Source: Roseomonas sp. E05 (lineage in GTDB: Bacteria; Pseudomonadota; Alphaproteobacteria; Acetobacterales; Acetobacteraceae). Taken from it: a stretch of 64,000 nucleotides of DNA. Shown piece by piece: positions 49,503 through 58,098 of the stretch. Position numbers and translations under genes: made by a program. The DNA is taken from positions 1 to 64,000 of the forward strand of contig NZ_JASIRT010000023.1 in NCBI RefSeq assembly GCF_030063475.1, read 5' to 3'. Numbering within the stretch: position 1 is the first letter of the stretch; the number at the start of each line of letters is the position of its first letter. A model generated the notes under the pieces. The model made no database searches. It had not been told where the DNA came from and worked only from the letters and a program-made list of their open reading frames with translations.

Positions 49503-51695
49503 ATGAAGTTCGACACGCCAGCCGGCAGCAACCCGATCGACCAGCTCAAGGTCGTCGGGCATCCGATAGACCGCATCGACGGGCCGCTGAAGACCACCGG
49601 CCACGCCCCTTATGCCTATGAGCGGCATGATGTGGTGGCAAACCCGGCCTATGGTTATGTAATCGGCGCGGCGATCGCCAAGGGCCGCATCACCGCCATG
49701 GACGTCGGCGCCGCCAGGGCAGCACCCGGGGTACTCGCCGTCGTCACCCATGAGAATGCCGGGCCGCTAGGCAAGGGCAGCATGAACACCGCTAGGCTGC
49801 TCGGCGGGCCGGAGATCGAGCACTACCACCAGGCCATCGGTGTGGTGGTCGCCGAGACCTTTGAGCAGGCGCGCGACGCGGCCGCCCTGGTCAAGGTCAC
49901 CTATGCGCGCGAGGAGGGCGCCTTCGACCTGGCGGCGGTTCGGGATTCCGCGAGGAAGGTGGAGCAGTCCGCGAGCGCGGTGGGCGATTTCGAGGGAGCC
50001 TTCGCCGCCGCGCCGGTGCAGCTCGACCAGACCTACACCACACCCGACCAGAGCCACGCGATGATGGAGCCGCACGCCTCCACCGCCGCCTGGGACGGGG
50101 ACAGCGTCACTGTCTGGACCTCCAACCAGATGATCGACTGGGGCGTCACCGACCTGGCCAAGACGCTGAACCTGCCGAAGGAGAAGGTGCGGCTGGTCTC
50201 GCCCTTCATCGGCGGTGGCTTCGGCGGCAAGCTGTTCCTGCGCGCCGATGCACTGCTGGCGGCGCTCGGCGCACGCGCCGCGGGGCGGCCGGTGAAGGTG
50301 GCCTTGCCGCGGCCGCTGATGATGAACAACACCACGCACCGGCCGGCGACCATCCAGCGCATCCGCATCGGCTGCACGCGGGACGGCCGGATCACCGCCA
50401 TCGGCCATGAAAGCTGGTCCGGCGACCTGCCAGGGGGCCAGCCCGAGACAGCGGTGGACCAGACCCGGCTGCTCTATGCCGGGGCGAACCGGCTGACAGC
50501 GCTGCGGCTCGCGGTGCTCGACCTGCCGGAAGGCAACGCCATGCGCGCGCCGGGCGAGGCGCCGGGCCTGATGGCGCTGGAGATCGCCATGGACGAGATG
50601 GCGGAAAAGCTCGGCATCGATCCGGTCGAGTTCCGCATCATCAACGACACCCAGGTCGATCCGGGCCAGCCGGACCGCTCCTTCTCGCGGCGGCAGCTGG
50701 TGGAGTGCCTGCGCCTCGGCGCCGAGCGCTTCGGCTGGCGCAACCGCGACCCCGTCCCCGGCCGGCGGCGCAACGGGCGCTGGCTGACCGGGTTGGGCAT
50801 GGCGGCGGCCTTCCGCAACAACCTCGTCATGGCTTCCGGCGCCCGGGTGAGGCTGGACCGGCAGGGTCGCGTCACGGTCGAGACCGACATGACCGATATC
50901 GGCACCGGCAGCTACACCATCATCGCGCAGACGGCCGCCGAGATGATAGGCGTGCCGCTCGAGCACGTAACGGTGCGGCTCGGCGATTCGCGCTTCCCCG
51001 TCTCGGCCGGCTCCGGCGGGCAGTGGGGCGCCAACAGCGCCACGGCCGGCGTCTATGCCGCCTGCGTGAAGCTGCGCGAGGCGGTGGCGCAGAAGGCGGG
51101 CTTCAACACCGCGGATGCGGTCTTCGCCGAGGGCCAGGTCCGCGCCGGCAACCGCAGCGTGTCACTGGCAGAGGCGGCGGGCGAGGCCGGCCTCGTGGCG
51201 GAGGACGTCATGGAGTTCGGCGATCTCGCCAAGCGCTACCAGCAATCCACCTTCGGCTCGCATTTCGTCGAGGTGGCGGTGGATGCCCATACCGGCGAGG
51301 TGCGCATCCGCCGCATGCTGGCCGTCTGCGCCGCAGGCCGCATCCTCAACCCGAAATCGGCGCGCAGCCAGGTGATCGGCGCCATGACCATGGGCGTCGG
51401 CGCAGCGCTGATGGAGGAGCTGGCGGTGGACCGGCGTCACGGCTTCTTCGTCAACCACGACCTTGCGGGCTACGAGGTGCCTGTGCACGCCGACATCCCG
51501 CATCAGGAGGTTATCTTCCTCGACGAGGTCGATCCGATCTCCTCTCCGATGAAGGCCAAGGGCGTCGGTGAGCTGGGCTTGTGCGGCGTCGGCGCTGCCA
51601 TCGCCAATGCCATCTACAACGCCACGGGGGCTCGGGTGCGCGACTACCCGATCACGCTCGACAAGTATCTGGACCGGCTGCCAGACGTCGCATGA
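49503..51695 (+). CDS. molybdenum hydroxylase large subunit, set 2 (PaoC-like)
   Basis: Encodes 730 aa. GGGFGGKLFLRADALLAALG for molybdopterin, NAMRAPGEAPGLMALE, GTGSYTIIAQTAAEMIG, and the catalytic glutamate in KGVGELGLCGVG near the end. It lacks its own signal, as PaoC does, and would be co-exported with the Tat-bearing Fe-S subunit. No XdhC/PaoD maturation chaperone or cytidylyltransferase gene is in the window, so maturation must come from elsewhere. Confidence 0.92.
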   Translation: MKFDTPAGSNPIDQLKVVGHPIDRIDGPLKTTGHAPYAYERHDVVANPAYGYVIGAAIAKGRITAMDVGAARAAPGVLAVVTHENAGPLGKGSMNTARLLGGPEIEHYHQAIGVVVAETFEQARDAAALVKVTYAREEGAFDLAAVRDSARKVEQSASAVGDFEGAFAAAPVQLDQTYTTPDQSHAMMEPHASTAAWDGDSVTVWTSNQMIDWGVTDLAKTLNLPKEKVRLVSPFIGGGFGGKLFLRADALLAALGARAAGRPVKVALPRPLMMNNTTHRPATIQRIRIGCTRDGRITAIGHESWSGDLPGGQPETAVDQTRLLYAGANRLTALRLAVLDLPEGNAMRAPGEAPGLMALEIAMDEMAEKLGIDPVEFRIINDTQVDPGQPDRSFSRRQLVECLRLGAERFGWRNRDPVPGRRRNGRWLTGLGMAAAFRNNLVMASGARVRLDRQGRVTVETDMTDIGTGSYTIIAQTAAEMIGVPLEHVTVRLGDSRFPVSAGSGGQWGANSATAGVYAACVKLREAVAQKAGFNTADAVFAEGQVRAGNRSVSLAEAAGEAGLVAEDVMEFGDLAKRYQQSTFGSHFVEVAVDAHTGEVRIRRMLAVCAAGRILNPKSARSQVIGAMTMGVGAALMEELAVDRRHGFFVNHDLAGYEVPVHADIPHQEVIFLDEVDPISSPMKAKGVGELGLCGVGAAIANAIYNATGARVRDYPITLDKYLDRLPDVA

Positions 51696-51802
51696 GCTGG
51701 CGCGGGAGGAGTGCCCTGCTCCTCCCCCGGTTGCCTCGAAGCAGTAGGCCGTGCCGAGATTGCACGAAGGAGGGCAGACCCGCCGTCGAGGTACCCGGAC
51801 TC

Positions 51803-53860
51803 TCAGACATCCTCGACGTAGTGACGGCCGATCCGGGACGGCCCGCCTCCGTCACCGCGTTGCGAGCGAAGCCACCCTTTGACGTGGCTCGTCGCCGGGA
51901 TGTCGAGGAGAAAGGGCGATGGCCGGGTGTAGCCGCGCCGATACTCGACATGGCTGATGCTGACGCGCTCCATGCCGCGCGTCAGTGCGACGTAAGCAAG
52001 GCGGCGCTCCTCCTCCGGGTCACCGAAGGTGCTCGGAAAATTATTCTGGTCCCATCCGGGCAGGAACACATGGCGGAACTCCAGTCCCTTCCCTTTGTGC
52101 AGCGTCATCAGCTGCACTCGTCCACCACCCTCTTCGCCAGGTGCAGCACTGGCGAGAGCCGCATGGTCGAGCAGTTCTGGGATGCTGTGGAAGCTGCCGG
52201 CGAGCGACAGCAACTCCTGCAGGTTCTCCAGCTTGCCCTCGGTGGTCTCGGCGCGGCTGTCGCGCAACATCGCGCGATAGCCGGTGCGGTCGAGCACGAG
52301 CGAGAGCGTGTCGGCCACGCTGAGTGCCATGTCCAGGCTGACGCTCCGGATCGCACCGGCGAATGCCAGCGCGGCGCTTCGCGCTTTCGGCGGCAGTGTC
52401 GCTGTCTCGACCGCGCGGAGCAGCGACGTGTGGCGGAACGCAGCCTCGGCTTCCAGTGAGGCCATCGCCTTTGGTCCGAGCCCGCGCGGCGGCGTGTTGC
52501 ACACGCGGCGGAATGCTTCGTCCGATTGCGGGGTGTCGGGATTGAGCGCCAGGCGCAACAGCGCCAGCGCATCCTTGATCTCGGCGCGCTGGTAGAATCC
52601 GACGTCTCCCACGATGACGTAAGGGACCTTCGCCCGTATCAGCGCTTCCTCGAAGCCGCGGCTCATGAAGTTGCTGCGGTAGAGAATCGCCATGTCCTCC
52701 CACGGCAGGCCTTCGCTGGCCCGGCGGCGGATCTCGGCGACGATGCCAGCCGCCTCGTCCTCGGCGTCCCGGAAGTCGACCACCTCGATCGGATCACCGA
52801 TCTGCTTGGTCGTGCGCAGCGTCTTCTCCAGCCGGCTCTCATCCTTGGCGATGACGGCATTCGCCGCGGCGAGGATGTGCCCGGTCGAGCGGAAGTTGTC
52901 CTCAAGGTTGATCTGAACGGCGTGCGGGAAGTCGCGCGTGAAGCGGCGAATATAGATGATATCGGAACCGCGCCATGAATAAATGCTCTGCGAATCATCG
53001 CCGACCACGAACAGCTTGCCATGGGCCTGCGCGTAGGCCCGCAGCCAAACATACTGGACATAGTTGATGTCCTGGTATTCGTCTGCGAGCACGCAGTCGA
53101 AGCGGCCTGCCCAGCGCTCACGATAGACCTTGTCGCGGAGCATGGCCCGTGCCGGCCAGAGCAACAGGTCACCGAAATCGGCGCTGTTGGCCTCGCGCAG
53201 TCGGCGCTGGTACTCGAGGTAGACGCGCGCCGTGAGGCGCAGGGCATGCGCGTCGACCATCTGGCGCGTCTGGTTGGCGCGGGCGATCTGGCCCTCGACG
53301 TGAACGATGGCCTCTTCCGGTGCGATCAGACGGTCCTTCAGCTTGCCGATCAGGTTGCAGATGGTCTTCACCGGATCGCGCTCGTCGGGTCCGCCCTCCT
53401 CCGCTTCGCTCAGGTTCATCGCCTTCACAATACGCTTTACCAAGCGCTTGCTGTCGTCGGCGTCGAGGATGTCGAAGTTCTCGCGCAACCCGCCGACCTC
53501 GGGGTCGGCCCGGAGCTGGCGGGCGCCGAGGCCGTGGAAGGTGCCGACCCAGCTCGGGAGCTCATAGCCCACCAGCATCGTGGCGATACGCTCCTTCATC
53601 TCCGCTGCCGCCTTGTTGGTGAAGGTGACGCACAGGATCCGGTTGGGCCGGATGCCCTGCTCGGCGATGCGCAGCGCGACGCCCGCGGTGAGCGTGCGCG
53701 TCTTGCCGGTCCCTGCCCCGGCCAGGACCAGGATCGCGCCGTCATTCGCCGCGGCCGCCGCCTGCGCCGGTGTCAGCCCGGCCGTGATCTCGGCCCGGCT
53801 CGCCATGCGGGTCTCGGCGGCTGGCAGGTCGGCCCAGCTCTCGTCAGAGAAGCTCAACAT
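51803..53860 (-). CDS. UvrD/Rep-family superfamily 1 DNA helicase
   Basis: Encodes 685 aa from ATG 53860. Walker A LAGAGTGKTRTL near 52-63, motif Ia TFTNKAAAEMKER, DEYQDIN (Walker B), GDDSQSIYSWRGSD (motif III), FRSTGHI (motif IV), TLHKGKGLEF (motif V) and YVALTRGME (motif VI). A 3'-5' translocase for repair or plasmid replication. Start lies within the 3' end of the HD gene (17-base overlap). Convergent with the molybdenum hydroxylase operon. Confidence 0.93.
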   Translation of the reverse strand: MLSFSDESWADLPAAETRMASRAEITAGLTPAQAAAAANDGAILVLAGAGTGKTRTLTAGVALRIAEQGIRPNRILCVTFTNKAAAEMKERIATMLVGYELPSWVGTFHGLGARQLRADPEVGGLRENFDILDADDSKRLVKRIVKAMNLSEAEEGGPDERDPVKTICNLIGKLKDRLIAPEEAIVHVEGQIARANQTRQMVDAHALRLTARVYLEYQRRLREANSADFGDLLLWPARAMLRDKVYRERWAGRFDCVLADEYQDINYVQYVWLRAYAQAHGKLFVVGDDSQSIYSWRGSDIIYIRRFTRDFPHAVQINLEDNFRSTGHILAAANAVIAKDESRLEKTLRTTKQIGDPIEVVDFRDAEDEAAGIVAEIRRRASEGLPWEDMAILYRSNFMSRGFEEALIRAKVPYVIVGDVGFYQRAEIKDALALLRLALNPDTPQSDEAFRRVCNTPPRGLGPKAMASLEAEAAFRHTSLLRAVETATLPPKARSAALAFAGAIRSVSLDMALSVADTLSLVLDRTGYRAMLRDSRAETTEGKLENLQELLSLAGSFHSIPELLDHAALASAAPGEEGGGRVQLMTLHKGKGLEFRHVFLPGWDQNNFPSTFGDPEEERRLAYVALTRGMERVSISHVEYRRGYTRPSPFLLDIPATSHVKGWLRSQRGDGGGPSRIGRHYVEDV

Positions 53861-54758
53861 GGCAGTTCCATCCCTGAACAGTGATGAGCTGACCCTCGGG
53901 CCGCTCGTCGTCGGTGAAGATCGTGAACTCGGAATCGAGCAGCCACGCGCCCGCCTCGTCGCGCTCACCGGCGACGATGACGCCCTCCCAGGCCTCGCCG
54001 GTCGGCGCTTCCGCTCGGACCAGCGTGTCGTGACGGGCGTCGCCCTGGACCTGCGCGGCGCAGCGATGGCGCAGGCGGTCGGGCGCTCGGGAGAAGGCGG
54101 CAGCCAGTTGCGCCAGGGCGCGGTCGCGCCACGACTGGTCGCTCAGATTCTGCAGGCGGGTCAGGAACAGCCGGGCGGAGAGCTTCGGCGGCCAGGGCTC
54201 CCAGGGTCTGAGGCCGGGGGGAAGGGCGAGACCGCCCTGGTGCAGCGGATCCTCCTCGAGGATCTCGGCTGTGCCGAATTCCTCCCGGATCTCGTCCAGC
54301 GACCAGCCGGCGACGTGGCGGGCCTCGCTGTTTGCGGCGAGGCGGTCCGCCCGCTTGTGCAGCAGGTATTCCTCGCTGCTCCAAGGAAGCAGCCGATACC
54401 GGTCAGCAATCGCGGCCTGCAGGTTCCGGGTCAGGCGGGCGTAGCCCTCCCCCATATGCGGCTTGAGCGGGGTGATGCAATCGAAACCGAGCAGGCCCTC
54501 GTCCGCATCGTGCAACAGCTCGCGGAAGGCGGCACTGGCCGCGAGCCCCCTCCCCTCCATCCGCTGCCGGATCGCCAGCACGGTCAGGCTGTGCTGGGCG
54601 ACCGAGAGTGGCAGCTCCCAGCGGGAGTGCCCGCCCCAGCGGTAGGTGCGCGACAACCCGGTCGCGAGATCCTCGTCGGTCCAGGCATCCGGGCGAAGGT
54701 CAAGCAGGTTGAGGCGCCGATCGGGACCGAGGCGCACCCAGGCGCGGTCGGCCCTCAT
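53844..54758 (-). CDS. HD-domain phosphohydrolase
   Basis: Encodes 304 aa; ATG 54758 overlaps the Toprim stop (ATGA). The HD motif is in SVAQHSLTVL and RELLHDADEGLLG, the YfbR-like nucleotidase pattern. The preceding WGGHSRWELPLSVAQH is typical of plasmid and phage members. The C-terminal third is an extra domain of unknown role. Coupled between a Toprim protein and a helicase, suggesting nucleotide control during plasmid DNA synthesis. Confidence 0.8.
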   Translation of the reverse strand: MRADRAWVRLGPDRRLNLLDLRPDAWTDEDLATGLSRTYRWGGHSRWELPLSVAQHSLTVLAIRQRMEGRGLAASAAFRELLHDADEGLLGFDCITPLKPHMGEGYARLTRNLQAAIADRYRLLPWSSEEYLLHKRADRLAANSEARHVAGWSLDEIREEFGTAEILEEDPLHQGGLALPPGLRPWEPWPPKLSARLFLTRLQNLSDQSWRDRALAQLAAAFSRAPDRLRHRCAAQVQGDARHDTLVRAEAPTGEAWEGVIVAGERDEAGAWLLDSEFTIFTDDERPEGQLITVQGWNCHVELL

Positions 54759-55708
54759 GCGTCCGCCCTCCGCGTGAGCACCTGATTCCAGTCGTTCCAA
54801 CCGTCAGGGGGCGTCAGCCGCTCAGTTGGAATGCCAGCTCTGGCCGCCAGCTCGGCGAAAAAGCCAGCATAGCGTTCGCCCTGCGGGTCGGCATCGAAGG
54901 CCGCGACAGCCCGGGCGGCCGGGTTGCCGGCGAGCGCCTGCATCAGCTGCTCCAGGGCCTCCAGCGTGTGCGGACCCATGCCCCCGGCGGTGCCCAAATA
55001 TAAGGTATCGCCCCGTAGCCGCTCGATTGCCGCGAGGCTCATGGCGTCGATCGGCGCCTCGGTCACCGCAAGCCGGGTCACCGGCAGCCGGCTGCCGGGA
55101 ACCGCGCCGGGCAGCCGGAATAGGGTCTTGTCCCCACCCGACGAGAAGCCCCGGTATTCCGGGCCGCGGATCTCGATGCCGGTGAGCCGGCCGGCATGGT
55201 CGCGGTGAGCGAACCAGGCGCTCGCGTGCGGCCCCTCCCGGAGGACCTCATGCCGGATCGCGGCCGTGACCACGACGGAGGGTAGCCGCCGCGTGCCGGT
55301 CAGGTAGCCCCAGGTGGGTGAACCCCGCCAGACCGGCCGACGTCTGGCCCAGCGCTCGGCCACTGGCAGGGCTGGCGCCTGGCGTTCCCGGCTCCGCTCG
55401 TAGGCAGGGTAGCTGGGGGCTATGCCCACAAACTCGCGGAGCAGCTTGCGGACCTGGCCGAAGTTCAGCCCGGGCTGCAGGTGCTGCACGAGGTTGAACA
55501 CGTCGCCCCGCGCCGTGGTGCTGCCCGGATCCCACCACCCTCGCCCGCCATGGGTGACCAGGATGATCTCCCCTTTGCCCCTGCGGTATTTCAGGCAGTT
55601 CCGGGTGCTCTCGGCCTTGTCGAGCTGCCAGGGCGGCGGCAGCCGCTCCAGCAGCGCCGCGCAGCTCACCTCCCTCAGCTCATCCAGTTCCGTGTCCAGC
55701 CCGCTCAT
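54755..55708 (-). CDS. DUF3991/Toprim-domain protein (primase-like)
   Basis: Encodes 317 aa. The N-terminal part has the DUF3991-type zinc/primase-like region without full cysteine set (YRRGKGEIILVTHGGRGWWD). The Toprim core has the glutamate in LAVTEAPIDAMSLAAI and the DxD in AAFDADPQGERY. Such proteins occur with relaxases and replication genes of plasmids and probably bind or process DNA ends. First of a three-gene coupled operon with the HD and UvrD genes. Confidence 0.8.
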   Translation of the reverse strand: MSGLDTELDELREVSCAALLERLPPPWQLDKAESTRNCLKYRRGKGEIILVTHGGRGWWDPGSTTARGDVFNLVQHLQPGLNFGQVRKLLREFVGIAPSYPAYERSRERQAPALPVAERWARRRPVWRGSPTWGYLTGTRRLPSVVVTAAIRHEVLREGPHASAWFAHRDHAGRLTGIEIRGPEYRGFSSGGDKTLFRLPGAVPGSRLPVTRLAVTEAPIDAMSLAAIERLRGDTLYLGTAGGMGPHTLEALEQLMQALAGNPAARAVAAFDADPQGERYAGFFAELAARAGIPTERLTPPDGWNDWNQVLTRRADA

Positions 55709-55751
55709 CGCCCGGCACTCCTCTTCTCGGAATGCCTTCGGCGGACCGCGA

Positions 55752-55819
55752 GCCGGACGCGGGACAAGGGCGCGCGCAGCGCGGGAGCGTCAGCGACGCA
55801 CCCTTGTCGCGCGTTCGGC
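55752..55819 (-). repeat. long leader hairpin element, copy E (upstream of the Toprim gene)
   Basis: GACAAGGG (55763-55770) pairs with CCCTTGTC (55801-55808); next outward is a G-G mismatch (55762/55809), then a further 10-bp helix (55752-55761/55810-55819) with one G-T pair. It is the longest stem of the family. The remaining gap to 56265 shows no convincing gene. Confidence 0.72.
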
Positions 55820-56289
55820 GATAGCGGTAGCGGTAGCGGCATCCTCTCAGCTCCTCTCCGTTCTCACGAAGAGGGTCGTCGGCCGCCGTGCGAATGGAGA
55901 CTGCTTCGATGCCGACGTGCCCTATGACGCACCCGAACTTGCCCAGCCCTTTCGCCAGGGGGGCGATACGGCTCGGCCATAGCTCGGTCGTCTGTCGCCT
56001 ACGTCGTCAGCACACAAGCCCTGTGCCGGCTGCCCCTAGCGTGCGTACGAGGCGAGGTGTTGGCGCCCAGCGTAAGCTCGGTTCTCTCCCGGTTTCCCTC
56101 TTTCTTGGTTTCTGGATTTCTATCATCCCCATCTGAATGGGGGGGTCAACTCAGCCTGGTCTGCGACCAACCCTTTACGGACCATCATGCCCGGCTAACC
56201 GTGTTTCGCTTGAGGAGGTGCAGCGGCCTTCCATTCGCAGAGCATGGGACCGGCAGCTAAACGCCGAGGCTGTGATAGTGTGAACCTCC

Positions 56290-56560
56290 GACACGGGCGC
56301 CTCCTGCTGAGGGTGGTGGGCGCCACCACCCTGCGACAGGGGCCGTCGGGGAGGCGTCCACCCTGTACCAATGCTGGGTCCGGCCGTGAGCCGCAGCTAC
56401 CCTGGTCGGACGAGCCGGCCCGCCGGGAGCACCAGCGTCCACCTGTGCTCCGAGCACCCTGATGGGACATGTGCCCCGGCGGGTTGGCTGCGACACGATG
56501 CCCAGTGGGAAGATGCGCCACCGAGCGCCTGTACAGGGACCGGCACGACGTCGCGGCGGC
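56290..56560 (+). ncRNA. candidate bridge RNA region of the IS110 element
   Basis: The left non-coding end of IS110-group elements encodes the bridge RNA that pairs with donor and target DNA. Here it contains a perfect 10-bp hairpin (56310-56319/56323-56332) and a 7-bp hairpin with a 12-base loop (56426-56432/56445-56451), the latter of a size suited to a guide loop. Boundaries and loops are guesses; only the hairpins are seen. Confidence 0.35.
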
Positions 56561-56582
56561 TCGCATGTGAGGAGGACGAGCG

Positions 56583-57824
56583 ATGGACGACACGTGCCAG
56601 TGGTTCGCGGGGATCGACTGGGCCTCGACAGCACACCAGGTCGGGCTTCTCGATGCCCGGGGCAAGCCGATGGCGGAGCGCGCCTTCGAACACGGTGGTG
56701 AGGGGCTTGCGGCCCTTTGCGACTGGTTGGTCGAGCGGTCCGGCACCACGCCGGGAAGGATCGCCGTCGCCATTGAGACGCCGCATGGCCCGGTGGTCGA
56801 GACCTTGCTCGAGCGCGGCTTCAAGGTGCACGCGATCAACCCGAAGCAGCTCGATCGCTTCCGCGACCGCCACACCGTCGCCGGCGCCAAGGACGACAGA
56901 CGTGACGCCAGGGTCCTGGCCGATGCCCTCAGGACGGACCCGCACTGCTTCCGGCAACTCGAGGTCTCCGCGCCCCTTCTCGTTGAACTCCGCGAGTGGT
57001 CCCGGGCCGCCGAGGAGTTGCAGCAGGAACGCACCCGGCTGTCCAACCGGATCCGGCAGCAGCTCTGGCGTTACTACCCGCAGGTCCTGGAGCTCGGCGA
57101 CGACATCGCGGCCGATTGGCTCCTCGATCTCTGGGAGCTCGCGCCCAGGCCGGCCGATGCACAGCTCCTGCGCCCGGCGCGGGTTGCCCGGGTGCTGACC
57201 AAACACCGCATCCGGCGCATCGGCCCCAGCGAGGCGCTCGATATCCTCCGCAAGCCGGCGGTGACCGTCGCCCCAGGCACGGCCGAGGCAGCGGTCGCTC
57301 GCATCCGCCTCCTCGCAGCCCGCGTTCGCCTCGTGAACACTCAGCTGCGCGAGGCACAGGGCAGGCTGGACGTCCTATGTGACCAAGCAGCGGGCAGCGA
57401 GGCATCGCAGGGCGCGCCCACCGATGCGGCAATCCTCCGCTCCTTGCCGGGGGTGGGCAGGATCGTCCTCGCCGTCCTGCTCAGCGAGGCGGCCGAGCCT
57501 CTGGCGCGCCGCGATAACGACGCCCTGCGCAACCTCTGCGGCGTGGCCCCCGTGACCCGCCGGAGCGGCAAGCGCCTCGTCGTGTCGATGCGCCGCGCCC
57601 CCCATGTCCGCCTCCGCCTTGCCCTGTATCATTGGTCCAGGGTCGCGATCCAACGCGATCCGGCCAGTCGCTCCCGCTATGCCGCTCTGCGCGAGCGTGG
57701 ACACTCCCACCCCCGTGCCTTGCGAAGCGTCGCCGATCGCCTCCTCTCGGTCGCCTGCGCCATGCTCAGAACCGGAACTCTCTTCCGCTCCGACCTACAG
57801 CAAAAAGCCGCCGCTACTGCGTAG
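56583..57824 (+). CDS. IS110-family transposase (DEDD recombinase)
   Basis: Encodes 413 aa, full length. N-terminal RuvC-like DEDD domain: the first D in FAGIDWASTAHQ, E in AIETPHGPV, and the D pair in DDRRDARVLADAL. The C-terminal domain (transposase_20) has ILRSLPGVGRIVLAVLLSEA, and LCGVAPVTRRSGKR holds the catalytic serine region. GAGGA precedes ATG 56583. Intact, so the element may be mobile. Confidence 0.95.
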   Translation: MDDTCQWFAGIDWASTAHQVGLLDARGKPMAERAFEHGGEGLAALCDWLVERSGTTPGRIAVAIETPHGPVVETLLERGFKVHAINPKQLDRFRDRHTVAGAKDDRRDARVLADALRTDPHCFRQLEVSAPLLVELREWSRAAEELQQERTRLSNRIRQQLWRYYPQVLELGDDIAADWLLDLWELAPRPADAQLLRPARVARVLTKHRIRRIGPSEALDILRKPAVTVAPGTAEAAVARIRLLAARVRLVNTQLREAQGRLDVLCDQAAGSEASQGAPTDAAILRSLPGVGRIVLAVLLSEAAEPLARRDNDALRNLCGVAPVTRRSGKRLVVSMRRAPHVRLRLALYHWSRVAIQRDPASRSRYAALRERGHSHPRALRSVADRLLSVACAMLRTGTLFRSDLQQKAAATA

Positions 57825-57888
57825 ACCGCGGCAGTCGAACCCAGGCCTCGAACACTTGCCAACGGGTGGGAAGTCCCATCACAGCCTC

Positions 57889-58098
57889 CGCCCGAAGCAG
57901 ACGTTGGGAGAGATGACAGACGGAGCTGGAAGCGGAAATCAGACCTAGCGATCCAAGAGAGCGGATCGTCGGCTTCCGCGCCGCCATTACGCCAAGCTCG
58001 GGCCGGCTTCAGGCTTCATTGGCTTGGCCCCCTGAAAGTGGTGCTTCCCTCCACCTTCGACGCTGCTACCAACTGCACCGCCGCATCACTCCGCTTGC
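57889..58098. other. spacer between the IS element and the defence operon
   Basis: About 210 bases with no gene, terminator or strong repeat that I can see. It receives the 3' end of the ABC ATPase gene from the right and the end of the IS element from the left. Confidence 0.4.

Larger units (their letters stand above)
56266..57888 (+). mobile_element. IS110-family insertion element
   Basis: Bounds are estimated from an 11-bp inverted repeat, GAGGCTGTGAT at 56266-56276 and ATCACAGCCTC at 57878-57888, flanking an IS110-type recombinase gene. The long left non-coding part (about 305 bases) and short right part (about 55 bases) match the IS110 layout. Real ends may extend a few bases beyond; no target duplication is expected in this family. 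The repeats themselves are unusual for the IS110 group and more like the IS1111 group. Confidence 0.65.

Noticed and set aside
55888-56136. 82-codon plus-strand frame between the Toprim gene and the IS element
   Set aside because: No ribosome-binding site and no domain-like pattern; the region has lower, mixed composition like spacer DNA.
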